Notes: a model not told the origin generated them from the letters alone. Shown: positions 35,139-44,334, counted from the stretch's first letter. The stretch: 48,741 nucleotides of DNA from DAOUBA01 sp034432855 (GCA_034432855.1 DAOUBA010000234.1:1-48741), one strand, 5' to 3'. Numbers and translations: made by a program.

Positions 35139-37171
35139 TGGAAGATCGACCAGATACAAATTGTGAAGTCTCTGTGTCGAAGGCAAAACGAGAGAGGAGG
35201 AGAGACCTGGCCTGGATTGTGGCAAGTCTATCTCTCGTCGCGGTGTTCATCGCCATCGAGATCTTTCATCTGCAGACGCAAATCACGGTCGGCAATCTGG
35301 ATTTCTTTGCCATGACTGCGCGGGTCGAATCGTTATCCAGCGATATGTCTGCCTGGGTGAGCGGCTTCTATCCTGTGGGCATTCCACTTCTGCTGCGTAT
35401 CGGACTGGGAATGGGGCTTGATGTGGTACGCTCGGGACAGATCGCCTCGATCATCGGGGGAGTGCTTTGTCTGTATGGGGGTGGGCTGCTTGCCTGGAAC
35501 CTGTCCCATAGCCGTATCCTGGCTCTACTCGCAATGGGCTATCTCGTAACCACAGGCACCGTCCTGTTCTACTCCGGTTTTGAAGGGACCGACATGCTTG
35601 CTGCGGGGCTTCAAATTCTGGCCCTGAGTGTGATGGCAATGAATCTCGAACGTAGGCCCATCGTGTTGCTTGCAGGATTCATCAATGGACTGGGATACCT
35701 GGTGCGGTATACGGCGATGGTGACACTCGTAATCTGTCTGATATATCTGGCGACCATGATCCTGTGTCGTTGGGGGCGCAAGGGTCTGTGGACTGTACCT
35801 GCATACGGGCTGGGATTTCTGATCGGGGCTCTGCCGCAACTGGTGCCGAGTTTGCTGGTCACGGGTAACCCGTTCTACCAGACCCAGGCGTACCACATCT
35901 GGATCAAACTGTACGGTAACAACGACTTTATACGCACGCTTTGGGCGTCACCCCCGGTCGAGATTACTCTTTGGCGATTGTTCTGGCTCGACCCGCGACG
36001 GTTCATCGGGAATTGGTGGCACGAGTTTTCCCACTTTTGGATCACGCTTGACACGCCATTGGTGGATCAGCCGTTGCTCCAGATCGCCAGAGCAGGACTC
36101 TTGTTTGCCGTACTGGATACGCGCCACCTTTCCGCTGAACGTCGCGCGTTGCTGGCCTTCGCTGCATGTGGCACGGTGGGGGCATTGAGTATATTCACAA
36201 TCAATACCCGCTTCCTGATCCTTTTGACACCGCTATTCACGGCGTGCGCACTCTATTTCCTGTGGCGACTGATACCCTGGACACTCGCGCTCGGTCGTAT
36301 CTGCTTGCCGGTTAATCTGATCGTGCTGGCAGCGTTGCTGGCGGCCACACTGTCTACCCCCTGGAACTTTGCGCATACCCAGGAAGGTGGCCCGCACGCC
36401 GCCGTCATCGAAACGAGCAATATGCTGCACGCGGCTGGCGCCAAGACGGCCAACGAAATCTTGAGCACTAACCTGTACCACCAGGATGTGGCAGCCCCCT
36501 TACGCAACCGGTTTACCATGCTTTATACCCTCAACGCCCCTCCGACGGTGGACAGGCTGCGTGAGGCGGCGCTGGACTTGGGGTACCGGTTCCTGATCTA
36601 TGACTCGTCGTATGGATTGGTCTATCATCCTCAGTACGCCAGCCTGTTGCAGCCTGAGACCCGACCTACTGGATACACTCCCATCTGGGTGGCGGAAGAT
36701 CGTAGTCAGGTCGCCTATCGGTTCGAGCCGGATACTCCAGTGCCGCAGGTATCCACCCACGTGAGTCTGGCTGGCGGCATCTTATTCCTAGGCTACGACT
36801 GGTTCATAAGCCCAGACCAACCGGCCGGGACGAGTGGCCGTGTGGGCCTGTACCTGTATTGGCAGACCACCAAGCCGCTCACCGAGTCGCTCAAGGTGTT
36901 CGTGCATCTGTTTGATACGCATGGGAACCTCGTCGCCCAGCACGATAGTATGCCTGCAATGTGGACGTATGATACGCGGGACTGGCGGTTGGGAGAGGTG
37001 GTTGTGGATTTTCACTGGGCGAAGGTGCCGACCAATGTTGAACCTGACGATTGCACCGTCATCGTGGGGCTCTACAACGAGGCCACCGGCAATCGCCGTC
37101 CGGTGTTGGATGAATCGGGGCAACCCACCGGAGATCAAATCGTCCTGGTTCAAAGCAATCTTGGCCGGTGA
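35138..37171 (+). CDS. polytopic GT-C-like membrane protein
   Basis: This 677-aa protein has an N-terminal helix at about residues 27-45 and roughly nine to ten further hydrophobic segments up to residue 410. A C-terminal soluble beta-rich part of about 260 aa follows (including VGLYLYWQTTKPLTESLKVF and HLFDTHGNLVAQHDS). The layout resembles ArnT/PMT-like (GT-C) glycosyltransferases that use polyprenyl-phosphate sugars at the outer face. I see only an early loop with acidic residues (NLDFFAMTARVE) as a candidate catalytic loop. Its start overlaps pheS by one base and it ends 24 nt before pheT, so it splits the usual pheST pair. It has fewer GC-ending codons than its neighbours, which suggests later insertion. 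Confidence 0.65.
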   Translation: MEDRPDTNCEVSVSKAKRERRRDLAWIVASLSLVAVFIAIEIFHLQTQITVGNLDFFAMTARVESLSSDMSAWVSGFYPVGIPLLLRIGLGMGLDVVRSGQIASIIGGVLCLYGGGLLAWNLSHSRILALLAMGYLVTTGTVLFYSGFEGTDMLAAGLQILALSVMAMNLERRPIVLLAGFINGLGYLVRYTAMVTLVICLIYLATMILCRWGRKGLWTVPAYGLGFLIGALPQLVPSLLVTGNPFYQTQAYHIWIKLYGNNDFIRTLWASPPVEITLWRLFWLDPRRFIGNWWHEFSHFWITLDTPLVDQPLLQIARAGLLFAVLDTRHLSAERRALLAFAACGTVGALSIFTINTRFLILLTPLFTACALYFLWRLIPWTLALGRICLPVNLIVLAALLAATLSTPWNFAHTQEGGPHAAVIETSNMLHAAGAKTANEILSTNLYHQDVAAPLRNRFTMLYTLNAPPTVDRLREAALDLGYRFLIYDSSYGLVYHPQYASLLQPETRPTGYTPIWVAEDRSQVAYRFEPDTPVPQVSTHVSLAGGILFLGYDWFISPDQPAGTSGRVGLYLYWQTTKPLTESLKVFVHLFDTHGNLVAQHDSMPAMWTYDTRDWRLGEVVVDFHWAKVPTNVEPDDCTVIVGLYNEATGNRRPVLDESGQPTGDQIVLVQSNLGR

Positions 37172-37195
37172 TCTGTCATTCAAGGAGAATGTTCT

Positions 37196-39703
37196 ATGAA
37201 AGTGCCTCTATCCTGGCTCAAAGACTACGTAGACATCGCCACCCCCCTCCCCGACCTGGCTCAACGGCTGACGCTGGCCGGGCTGGAGGTGGAGACCATC
37301 GAATATATCGGACTGCCCGGCGCGGAACTGCCGTGGGCTCCCGACAAGATCGTCGTCGGCGAACTGCGCGCCGTCCACCCGCACCCCGACGCCGACCGCC
37401 TGGTGCTGGCCGAGGTCGAGTACGGCGGCCCACAGCCGGAGACCGTCGTCACCGGCGCACCCAGCCTGCTGGAGCGCCGCGGCCAGAGCGATCTGCATCT
37501 CAAGGTTGCCTTTGCTATGGAGGGTGCGGCCCTCTACGACGGCCACGCCGAAGGCCGGCGCGTGATGAAACTGAAGGCGTCCAAAATCCGCGGCGTCCCC
37601 TCGCGGGCGATGGTCTGCTCGGAAAAGGAGTTGGGGCTCTCCGACGAACACGTGGACATCCTCTACCTCGACGATGATGCGCCCGTGGGCACGCCGCTGG
37701 CCGACTACCTGGGCGACGCCGTCTTGAACTTTGATATCAAAGGCCCCTTCGGCCACCTGCAATGCATCTACGGCATCGCCCGCGAAGTCGCGGCGCTCAC
37801 CGGCGCTCCTCTCAAGCGCGATGTGATGCAGGTGATCGAGCGGCATCCGGCAGAACTGACGCCCACGCCCGATTTTGTCGCGCTCGAAATCGCCGACCCC
37901 GACCTCTGCCCACGCTACTCGGCAGCGATGATCCGCAACGTCAGAATCGGGCCCTCGCCGCTCTGGATGCAACTCCGCCTGAGACGGGCCGGTATGCGGC
38001 CCATCAATAACATCGTGGACATCACCAACTATGTGATGCTGGAACTGGGCCAGCCGCTCCACGCCTTCGATTATCACCTCCTCCGCGCCCGCCCTGGCGA
38101 AAGTTGCCCGGCTATCACCGTGCGGCGTGCGCGCGAAGGCGAGCAGATGGCGACGCTCGATGGGGTGATGCGAACTTTCGATAGCGAGATGCTGCTCATC
38201 ACCGACGGCGGCGGGCCGGTGGCCGTCGCCGGCGTGATGGGCGGGCTGGAAAGCGAAGTCAAAGAGACCACCACCGACATCCTGCTGGAAGCGGCCAACT
38301 TCCATTTCCTCAGCATCCGCCGCACCTCGCGCCTGCTGGAGTTGACCAGCGAGGCCAGCACCCGCTTCGGACGGCAGGTGGATCCAGAGTTGACGGTCAA
38401 AGCAGCGGCGCGTGCTGCCCACCTGATGGCGGAACTGGGCGGTGGCACGGTCATCCCTGTCATCGGCGACCTGTATCCGGGCCGGCAGCCGGCGCGCGTC
38501 GTCGAACTCGACCCCGCCTACGTCAACCGCGTCCTGGGCATCACAATCCCCGCCGAAGAAATCACGCGCATCCTCGAGTCGCTCGAATTCACGGTCACCC
38601 TCCCCCGCTCCCCCGCCCCCCTGCTCCTTGTCACGGTCCCCTCGTATCGTCTGGATGTCACAAGACCCATTGATCTGGTCGAGGAGGTCGGGCGCATCTG
38701 GGGCTACGACCGGTTCCCAACCACACTGTTGCGTGATGAACTGCCGCCGCAGCGGGCCAACGTCCGCCTGCAAGGCGCCGAGCGCGTGCGTGACCTCCTG
38801 GTCGGCTGCGGGTTGGACGAGGTGATTACCTACTCGCTGGTAGATGCCGAGGACGAGGCAGGGTTCTGGCCGGAGGGACGCAGGCCCATGCCGGACGAGT
38901 ATCTGCGGGTGCGCAATCCGCTTTCGGAGGAGCGAGCCTACCTGCGCCGGATGCTATTCCCCTCGCTACTTCACACGATGCGCGAGAACCTGCGTTTCCT
39001 CGACCGCGTGATGATTTTCGAGATCGGCGCGGTGTACGAGCCGGTGCCCGGTCAGACGCTGCCACGGGAACCGCGCCGGCTGGGGATCGCCCTGACCGGG
39101 CCGCGCGAGGCCCGCTCGTGGCTGGCGGGACAGGACCGCACGCCGCTGGGATTCTACGACCTCAAGGGAGTTGTCGAGGCATTGTTTAGCGGATTGGGAA
39201 TCGAGGGCACATTCGAGCCGGAGCAACATCCGGCGTTCTGGCCGGGGCGCTGTGCCCGCGTGACTGTAGGAGAGGAGACCATCGGGGTCATGGGGGAACT
39301 GCATCCCCGCCTGCGCGAGCGGTTCGACCTGCCGACCCAGCCTGTCTGCGTGCTCGAATTCGACCTCGATGCACTCCTCGCCGGCCGGGGTGCGCCGCGC
39401 ACAATGACACCACTCTCGGTGCACCCGCCGGTCTATGAGGACCTGGCCGTGGTCGTGGACGAGGAGATCGCCGCCGTGCGGGTACGTGACCTTGTTATGG
39501 AAGCCGGCGCGCCGCTGGTGCGCTCGGTGTTGCTCTTCGACGTCTATCGTGGGGAACAGATTGGCATGCGGAAGAAGAGCCTGGCCTACCGCCTCACCTA
39601 CCAGGCCGACGACCGCACGTTGACGGACCAGGAGACGGCCCGGGTGCGGGACAAGATCGTGCGGCGGCTGGAGCGCGAGTTGGGCGCGACCTTGCGCGGG
39701 TAG
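37196..39703 (+). CDS. pheT: phenylalanyl-tRNA synthetase beta subunit
   Basis: This 835-aa beta subunit begins MKVPLSWLKDYVDI. Its domains in order are an EMAP-like tRNA-binding domain (about 45-165), B3/B4 editing (about 215-420, INNIVDITNYVMLELGQPLH, GGLESEV, EAANF), B5 (about 425-500), a synthetase core (about 505-720, VEEVGRIWGYDRFPTTL) and a C-terminal anticodon-binding FDX-ACB domain (about 740-835). Residues PRSPAPLLL near 470-480 are encoded by one arm of the palindromic element that also forms the GlyQS linker. GGAG precedes the start. It is separated from pheS by a membrane protein but probably transcribed with it. Confidence 0.96.
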   Translation: MKVPLSWLKDYVDIATPLPDLAQRLTLAGLEVETIEYIGLPGAELPWAPDKIVVGELRAVHPHPDADRLVLAEVEYGGPQPETVVTGAPSLLERRGQSDLHLKVAFAMEGAALYDGHAEGRRVMKLKASKIRGVPSRAMVCSEKELGLSDEHVDILYLDDDAPVGTPLADYLGDAVLNFDIKGPFGHLQCIYGIAREVAALTGAPLKRDVMQVIERHPAELTPTPDFVALEIADPDLCPRYSAAMIRNVRIGPSPLWMQLRLRRAGMRPINNIVDITNYVMLELGQPLHAFDYHLLRARPGESCPAITVRRAREGEQMATLDGVMRTFDSEMLLITDGGGPVAVAGVMGGLESEVKETTTDILLEAANFHFLSIRRTSRLLELTSEASTRFGRQVDPELTVKAAARAAHLMAELGGGTVIPVIGDLYPGRQPARVVELDPAYVNRVLGITIPAEEITRILESLEFTVTLPRSPAPLLLVTVPSYRLDVTRPIDLVEEVGRIWGYDRFPTTLLRDELPPQRANVRLQGAERVRDLLVGCGLDEVITYSLVDAEDEAGFWPEGRRPMPDEYLRVRNPLSEERAYLRRMLFPSLLHTMRENLRFLDRVMIFEIGAVYEPVPGQTLPREPRRLGIALTGPREARSWLAGQDRTPLGFYDLKGVVEALFSGLGIEGTFEPEQHPAFWPGRCARVTVGEETIGVMGELHPRLRERFDLPTQPVCVLEFDLDALLAGRGAPRTMTPLSVHPPVYEDLAVVVDEEIAAVRVRDLVMEAGAPLVRSVLLFDVYRGEQIGMRKKSLAYRLTYQADDRTLTDQETARVRDKIVRRLERELGATLRG
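38604..38628. repeat. half palindromic element inside pheT
   Basis: This 25-bp CCCGCTCCCC...CTGCTCCT stretch matches 6561-6585 in glyQS with two mismatches and encodes the same RSPAPLLL peptide. Only one arm is present here. Confidence 0.65.
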
Positions 39704-39704
39704 A

Positions 39705-39752
39705 GGAATCAGCGAGTCAACAAGTCAGCGAATCACCGAATCGCCGAATCGT
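39705..39752. repeat. CGAATCA/CCGAATCG short tandem repeat
   Basis: Units such as GCGAATCA and CCGAATCG recur with about 8-bp spacing right after the pheT stop and before the convergent TPR gene. They are related in reverse orientation to 17662-17693. Confidence 0.6.
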
Positions 39753-39756
39753 TGCC

Positions 39757-40305
39757 TCATATCTTCCCACCCAGCAATCGAGCGCGTATCTTTAGGAGGC
39801 CACGCAACGTCTTCTGGCTGACCGTCGGCTTCTTCAGCGTTTGCAGGCCAGCCTCATAAGTGGCAAGCCCTGCCCTGCGATCGCCGGTCTTCCACTCCTG
39901 CAGGCCCAACGCGATCAGCGTCTCCCCACGGCGCTGCTCATCACCCAACTCGGCAAAGATATCGGCGGCCTGGCGCAGACATTCCTTCGCCTTCTCGCGT
40001 TCGCGCTTACTGGCGTACAGGCCGCCCAGGTTTCCCAGCGCCTGCGCCTCACGGCTGCGGTCGCCCAGGCGCACAAAAGCCGTGCGCGCCTCTTCCAGAG
40101 CTGCGATGGCCTCATCCCATTTGCCCTGCATCCGGTAGACCACACCCAGGTTATTCACCATCTCCGCCGCCTCGATCTCGTTCCCTTCGGCGATGAACTT
40201 TTCGTGTGCCTGTTTGAATGTGTTCAGAGATTCGTCGTACAACCCTTCCTGGAACAGCCGCAGCCCTTCCTGCTTCAATCCCTGCGCAGTACTCGTCTCT
40301 TCCAT
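39757..40305 (-). CDS. TPR repeat protein
   Basis: This 182-aa all-helical protein has about four TPR units (around residues 8-41, 48-81, 88-121 and 128-160), such as EMVNNLGVVYRMQGKWDEAI and QALGNLGGLYASKREREKAK. There is no signal peptide, so it is cytosolic. TPR arrays bind proteins; a partner is not evident. It starts 16 nt after the stop of a double-HTH regulator and probably shares its transcript, so it may act with that regulator. It is convergent with pheT. Confidence 0.8.
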   Translation of the reverse strand: MEETSTAQGLKQEGLRLFQEGLYDESLNTFKQAHEKFIAEGNEIEAAEMVNNLGVVYRMQGKWDEAIAALEEARTAFVRLGDRSREAQALGNLGGLYASKREREKAKECLRQAADIFAELGDEQRRGETLIALGLQEWKTGDRRAGLATYEAGLQTLKKPTVSQKTLRGLLKIRARLLGGKI

Positions 40306-40321
40306 GCCTGCCTCCGCTGCT

Positions 40322-40990
40322 CTAATAAGTAATATCCAACAAGCCCTCGGCGATCTGGCGCAATCCCCCTGCCGGCATCTGGGCCAGTTTCATCGCAACT
40401 TCCAGGTACTTGACGTTCAACGGATGCGTAATAAACTCCTGCATATCCTTGGGAAGTTGGCGGAAACGGCGGAAGGCTTCTTGTTGATGGTGCCACTCCC
40501 CCACCGGCCCTCCCTGAGTATCGAGAAAGTGCTCCAGCGGCACGTGTAGATGCCGTGCCGCCACTTCTAACTCCGCCAACGGCATAGGACACTCCCCATA
40601 TTCATAGTCGGAGAGACGCCTGGGCGAGCAGCCCAGTAACTGTGCCAGTTCCTTCTGGGAGACCCCGGCCTTCTCGCGCGCCTCACGCAAGAGCGCTCCC
40701 ACAATGCGATGCCGTAGCGCCATCACCTCTTGCAGTGGAAGAGGCTCCTCCCTCCTCACCTCGGGTTCGCGTTCCCAGAAATGCACAATGGGGACCTCGA
40801 GAACGTAGGCCAACACCTCGAGTTCTGGCAGGGATATGGGCTTACGCCCTTCCTCGTAAGCCGAGATCACGCTGGTAGGAACTCCCAACGCCGCGGCACA
40901 ATCGCGTTTCGTCTTCCCGGCCTTCTCGCGCGCATCGCGCAAGAGCAAACCGATAATGCGATTCCGTAAGGCAATCTTTTCCTTATCCAT
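40322..40990 (-). CDS. regulator with two XRE-type HTH domains
   Basis: This 222-aa protein carries two Cro/C1-type helix-turn-helix domains in tandem. The first is at residues 11-70 (LLLRDAREKAGKTKRDCAAA, then VISAYEEGRKPISLPELEVL). The second is at about 92-152 (LLREAREKAGVSQKELAQLL, then RLSDYEYGECPMPLAELEVA). The two domains are clearly related and look like an internal duplication. The C-terminal 60 residues are helical (EAFRRFRQLPKDMQEFITHP). A minus-strand promoter lies about 90 nt upstream, divergent from the acidic-protein gene at 41189, which it may regulate. The target is unknown. Confidence 0.85.
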   Translation of the reverse strand: MDKEKIALRNRIIGLLLRDAREKAGKTKRDCAAALGVPTSVISAYEEGRKPISLPELEVLAYVLEVPIVHFWEREPEVRREEPLPLQEVMALRHRIVGALLREAREKAGVSQKELAQLLGCSPRRLSDYEYGECPMPLAELEVAARHLHVPLEHFLDTQGGPVGEWHHQQEAFRRFRQLPKDMQEFITHPLNVKYLEVAMKLAQMPAGGLRQIAEGLLDITY

Positions 40991-41081
40991 CAGCGCCTCC
41001 TGACCGAAGTGTCTTGGTTACCACTCAGCCTACGCCTCGAGGCCCTGTCCCTGGGGACGGTCCACGCGCTGGATACATTTT

Positions 41082-41110
41082 ATTATAGCACAACCATGCG
41101 GGGACCACAA
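41082..41110 (-). promoter_or_regulatory. promoter of double-HTH gene
   Basis: On the minus strand TTGTGG (41110-41105) and TATAAT (41087-41082) are spaced 17 bp. The leader would be about 85 nt. Confidence 0.6.
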
Positions 41111-41139
41111 AACGTGCCCTTTGCCCGCCCACCCGCTTT

Positions 41140-41168
41140 TTGACATCCGCCCATTTCTCGGTTATACT
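41140..41168 (+). promoter_or_regulatory. strong promoter of acidic-protein gene
   Basis: TTGACA (41140-41145) and TATACT (41163-41168) are spaced exactly 17 bp. The start point would be near 41175, 14 nt before ATG 41189. Confidence 0.85.
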
Positions 41169-41188
41169 TTCAGTGCGAGGATTGCACA

Positions 41189-41677
41189 ATGGACATCTTG
41201 ATGATGGACCGAATTATCAGCATCCTGGAAACTGACCCCGACTTCTTTGTCCCGGTCAAGAAACTGTGGCTGACGCTCCAGGGAGAAGGCATGGCTCTGG
41301 ACCTTGAACTCGAGGATTTCCTAAGCCAACTTCAGGCCGACACGCGCTTCGAATTCATCCCCGGCGTGGATCATACAGAGGGGGTCGAGGATGATCCGGC
41401 CATAGCAGCGGAGATAGGCCGCGAGATGGAGGCCCTGGGGTTCTACAGCGGCCCGCGGGTCAAATTGGCCTCCCGCGAAATGACCGCCGCGGATATTTTC
41501 GCTGGCCTGGCTCGCAGTCTGAACCGGATGAACGAAGCCCTACAGCATGCCTGGGAAGCCCGCCCTGAAGCCGATCAGGAGACCGAAGACCAGATGCTAG
41601 AAATCATGGCTCTTGGCCAGAAACTGGATCGGGAACTCCGTGAGATCATTGCACAGCAGGATAAAGAAACGGAGTAA
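41189..41677 (+). CDS. acidic protein of unknown function
   Basis: This 162-aa, strongly acidic protein has an N-terminal segment (MDRIISILETDPDFFVPVKK, then LWLTLQGEGMALDLELEDFL) that resembles a small winged-helix-like fold. The C-terminal half is mostly helical (EMTAADIFAGLARSLNRMNE to the end). I recognise no family. Prediction rests on the good promoter, GCGAGG ribosome site and codon pattern. It is divergent from a double-HTH regulator and lies next to the probable replication origin. There are no membrane segments or signal peptide. Confidence 0.75.
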   Translation: MDILMMDRIISILETDPDFFVPVKKLWLTLQGEGMALDLELEDFLSQLQADTRFEFIPGVDHTEGVEDDPAIAAEIGREMEALGFYSGPRVKLASREMTAADIFAGLARSLNRMNEALQHAWEARPEADQETEDQMLEIMALGQKLDRELREIIAQQDKETE

Positions 41678-41825
41678 CCTCACTCTGGTAAGAGTTCAGG
41701 ATATGTCGTAGTCATAGTAGGTCTGGGGAAATCGGGGAAAACGCGGTTCGTTACTTTGCCTACTCCCAAATCTGGGGGTGCCAGGATACAGTTCTGGCAG
41801 CCGTAAGGGATGTGGGTGCTTGCTG

Positions 41826-42107
41826 TTGTCCACAGGCCCTTGTGGAATTGATGTGGTGACGAAAGGAAGTTGCCTTGGGGACGGGTAGTCTGTTGAGCCC
41901 GTCCCCTTAGTTATGCCTGGCCGAACCGGCGACCCAGGGGCAGGTTATCCACAGGCAGGGGCGGTTATCCACAGAAACCCGCAGGTTATCCACAGGGGCA
42001 ACGCCGGAGAGCCCATCGGGTGGAATTGCGCCCCCCAGGGATGGGGGTAATCGAATGGGGCAAGGGAAGCCGTAGGGATGTGAATATCGTCAGGCAGTTG
42101 TGGAAAA
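41826..42107. other. oriC: probable oriC with DnaA boxes
   Basis: Three perfect TTATCCACA boxes stand at 41945-41953, 41965-41973 and 41986-41994, 20 and 21 bp apart, all in the same orientation. A one-mismatch box TTGTCCACA is at 41826-41834, and an inverted TTTTCCACA box is on the minus strand at 42107-42099. The region lies in the 437-bp gap directly downstream of dnaA. No strongly AT-rich unwinding tract is obvious. Confidence 0.8.
41877..41906. terminator. GGGGACGGG hairpin in origin region
   Basis: A perfect 9-bp stem pairs 41877-41885 with 41898-41906, with a 12-nt loop. CTTAGTT follows. It could terminate the acidic-protein transcript 200 nt downstream of its stop, keeping transcription out of the DnaA boxes. 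Confidence 0.4.
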
Positions 42108-42114
42108 AGCGGCA

Positions 42115-43455
42115 CTACCTGCCGTTGTTATACAGCCGTTGGCGCAGGGTGACTACCTCGCGTCGGAGGTCGGCATCTTCCTCGATCCTCTCGGCAATGC
42201 GCGTGCAGCCGTAGAGGACGGTCGTGTGATCGCGTCCCCCCAACACAGCCCCGATCTGCGGTAGTGAAGCCCCGGTCTCCTCACGGATGAGATACATGGC
42301 GATCTGCCGCGGGTGAGCAATGGCCTGGCAACGGCTGTCTCCCTGCAGCGCGGCCGGTTCGACGCCGAAGTATTGCGCCACTATCTCGACGATTTGCTCT
42401 GGGGTCATCTTGCTGCGCTGCGGCAACAGGTTGCTCAAAGCCGTCTCGACGATGTCTGCCGTCAACGGCTGATCGGTGAGCCGGGATAGCGCCACCACTC
42501 GATTCAGTGCCCCCTCCAACTCACGGATGTTGCTCTGGATGCGATTGGCGATGAGGGCGAGGATCTCGTCGGGCACCGATGCCCCGCAGTCCGCGGCCTT
42601 GGTGCGCAGGATGGCGATGCGGGTCTCCAGGTCCGGCGGCTGGATGTCAGCGATCAGCCCCCACTCGAAGCGGGAGCACAACCGCTCCTCCAACGTGACC
42701 AGGGCCTTTGGTGGCCGGTCGGATGAAATGACGATCTGTCGCCCTGTGCCGTGAAGGGTGTTGAAGGTATGGAAGAACTCTTCCTGCGTGGCTTCCTTGC
42801 CGGCGATGAATTGGATATCGTCCACGAGCAGCACATCGGCAGTGCGATATTTTTCCCGGAAGGACTCTGTGGTGTGGGCGCGGATGGCCTCGATCAGGTC
42901 ATTGGTGAACTGTTCGGAGGAGACGTAAAGCACATGCAGCCCTTGCGCCAGGCAGGCATGCCCGATGGCGTGTAGCAGGTGCGTCTTACCCAGCCCTACG
43001 CCGCCGTAGACGAAGAGCGGATTGTAGGACGCGGCTGGATTCTCGGCCACGGCCATCGAGGCGGCATGGGCCAGGCGGTTGCCCGGCCCCACGACGAAAT
43101 TGTCAAAGAGGTAGCGCGGGTTCAGGTTCGCGGAGAAGGGGGGAGAGTTGTCCCCTGTCGTCGCCGCGGGTAGAGCGAGCAGGGTAACGGGTTCCTTCTG
43201 CCGCGTTTCCTCACCACAGACGATAAACCTGACCTCGACGGTCTGCCCCGTCAGCCGGGCGAGGGTGCGCTTGATCGTAGGCAGCAGCCGGGTTTCCAGC
43301 CAATCCTTGGCGTAGCCGCTTTTGACGCCGATAACGAGAACGCCATCCTGGTACTTCACCATCCTGGAGTCGCGCAGCCAGGTGTCGAAGGTGGCCTGCG
43401 TCATCTGGAGTTGTAGTTCGCCGAGAGCAGCCGGCCAGACTTGTTCCGCATTCAT
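42115..43455 (-). CDS. dnaA: chromosomal replication initiator DnaA
   Basis: This 446-aa AAA+ initiator opens duplex DNA at oriC. Domain I (1-80) has WPAALGELQLQMTQATFDTW. Domain II is a short linker (81-108). Domain III is the AAA+ core, with Walker A GGVGLGKTH (151-159), Walker B LLVDDIQF and the sensor region ELEGALNRVVALS. Domain IV ends with the DNA-binding signature GGRDHTTVLYGCTRI. The length is normal. ATG 43455 is used. DnaA boxes lie on the 3' side of the gene. No dnaN follows; the neighbour across the origin is an unrelated gene. Confidence 0.97.
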   Translation of the reverse strand: MNAEQVWPAALGELQLQMTQATFDTWLRDSRMVKYQDGVLVIGVKSGYAKDWLETRLLPTIKRTLARLTGQTVEVRFIVCGEETRQKEPVTLLALPAATTGDNSPPFSANLNPRYLFDNFVVGPGNRLAHAASMAVAENPAASYNPLFVYGGVGLGKTHLLHAIGHACLAQGLHVLYVSSEQFTNDLIEAIRAHTTESFREKYRTADVLLVDDIQFIAGKEATQEEFFHTFNTLHGTGRQIVISSDRPPKALVTLEERLCSRFEWGLIADIQPPDLETRIAILRTKAADCGASVPDEILALIANRIQSNIRELEGALNRVVALSRLTDQPLTADIVETALSNLLPQRSKMTPEQIVEIVAQYFGVEPAALQGDSRCQAIAHPRQIAMYLIREETGASLPQIGAVLGGRDHTTVLYGCTRIAERIEEDADLRREVVTLRQRLYNNGR

Positions 43456-43530
43456 AGAGGGATGTATATGGCTGGTATGGTTATTCTTGAGAGGTGAGAG
43501 GCAATAGTTTACCCTTGAAGATGCGGGAGC

Positions 43531-43559
43531 ATTGTAACAGAGGAGCAGGTTTGAGGCAA
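43531..43559 (-). promoter_or_regulatory. dnaA promoter
   Basis: On the minus strand TTGCCT (43559-43554) and TACAAT (43536-43531) are spaced 17 bp, giving a leader of about 70 nt. The rest of the 320-bp gap (43456-43776) holds an AT-rich palindrome at 43579-43601 and a CCCCCG/CGGGGG hairpin near 43646-43676. No perfect TTATCCACA box is present. Confidence 0.7.
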
Positions 43560-43776
43560 CCGATTTTTGCCTGCTGAACTTAAAAGCGTTCGCGTTTTAA
43601 GGAAAGGTTAGGCCGCATGTAGGGGGGGCGAAAGCGCATCGTATCTTCCCCCGCCTATGGCGTCGGGGGCTTGTGTTGACCCAAGATATGGGGGGATTGC
43701 CCGATACGGGCCGCATGGTGTGGGCAGCGTGGCCCGGCTCAGAATTGGCGAACGCTGCCAAAACGGTTTTGGCGAC

Positions 43777-44334
43777 TCAGAGGGCTGCGCACAGCGCCAG
43801 ACCGGCCAATAATCCGATCGTCCAACCTCCGATGATGTCGGAGACGAAATGAACCCCGAGTGCGACGCGTGCCAGCCCAACCAGTCCGGCCCACAGGGCG
43901 AGAAACGCAACTCCCCACGGGGGTAGAAGCGGCGCGAGCAGTACGACTAGGCAGGCGGAGCGGCCGGCGTGACCGGAAGGGAAGGCATGGCGGTCGAAGT
44001 GTGTGTAAAAACCCCACCCATCTCCCGGCGGGCGTGGACGGCGGAAGAGCCATTTCAGCGCGGTGGTGGCCGCGCCGGCGATCAGCGTCCCGATCAGCAC
44101 CCGACCCCCCAAGCCACGCCAAAACGAGTTCCCCCAGAGACATGCTACCACGGCAGCCATCAGCCATAGAGGGCTATCGCCGGTATGGGCGGTGACGAGC
44201 GCCAGCAGGCGCAGGGGGCGCGTCTCGCGAAGTGTGGCGAGGCGCGCCGACGCTTGCCGGTCAGTCTTGATGAGGCGTTGCCAGGAGGTCATACTTCTTG
44301 GGCGGGTATTCGTAGTGACGACTCTAGCCATCAC
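43777..44334 (-). CDS. PAP2-family phosphatase
   Basis: The product is a membrane phosphatase of up to 185 aa. The three PAP2 motifs are intact: KWLFRRPRP, PSGHAGRS and ARVALGVHFVSD. Their arginine, histidine and aspartate residues form the active site for lipid phosphates such as undecaprenyl pyrophosphate or phosphatidic acid. About five hydrophobic segments are present. The start is ambiguous: ATG 44334 overlaps the upstream gene by 11 nt, and ATG 44292 begins MTSWQRLIK. It is co-transcribed with the preceding nucleotidyltransferase gene, so a role in a lipid-linked sugar or phospholipid pathway is possible. Confidence 0.88.
   Translation of the reverse strand: MMARVVTTNTRPRSMTSWQRLIKTDRQASARLATLRETRPLRLLALVTAHTGDSPLWLMAAVVACLWGNSFWRGLGGRVLIGTLIAGAATTALKWLFRRPRPPGDGWGFYTHFDRHAFPSGHAGRSACLVVLLAPLLPPWGVAFLALWAGLVGLARVALGVHFVSDIIGGWTIGLLAGLALCAAL

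Noticed and set aside
43456..43776. oriC upstream of dnaA, or a small RNA such as SRP RNA
   Set aside because: No perfect TTATCCACA box is present and the hairpins do not match SRP RNA or tRNA patterns. The box cluster is on the other side of dnaA.
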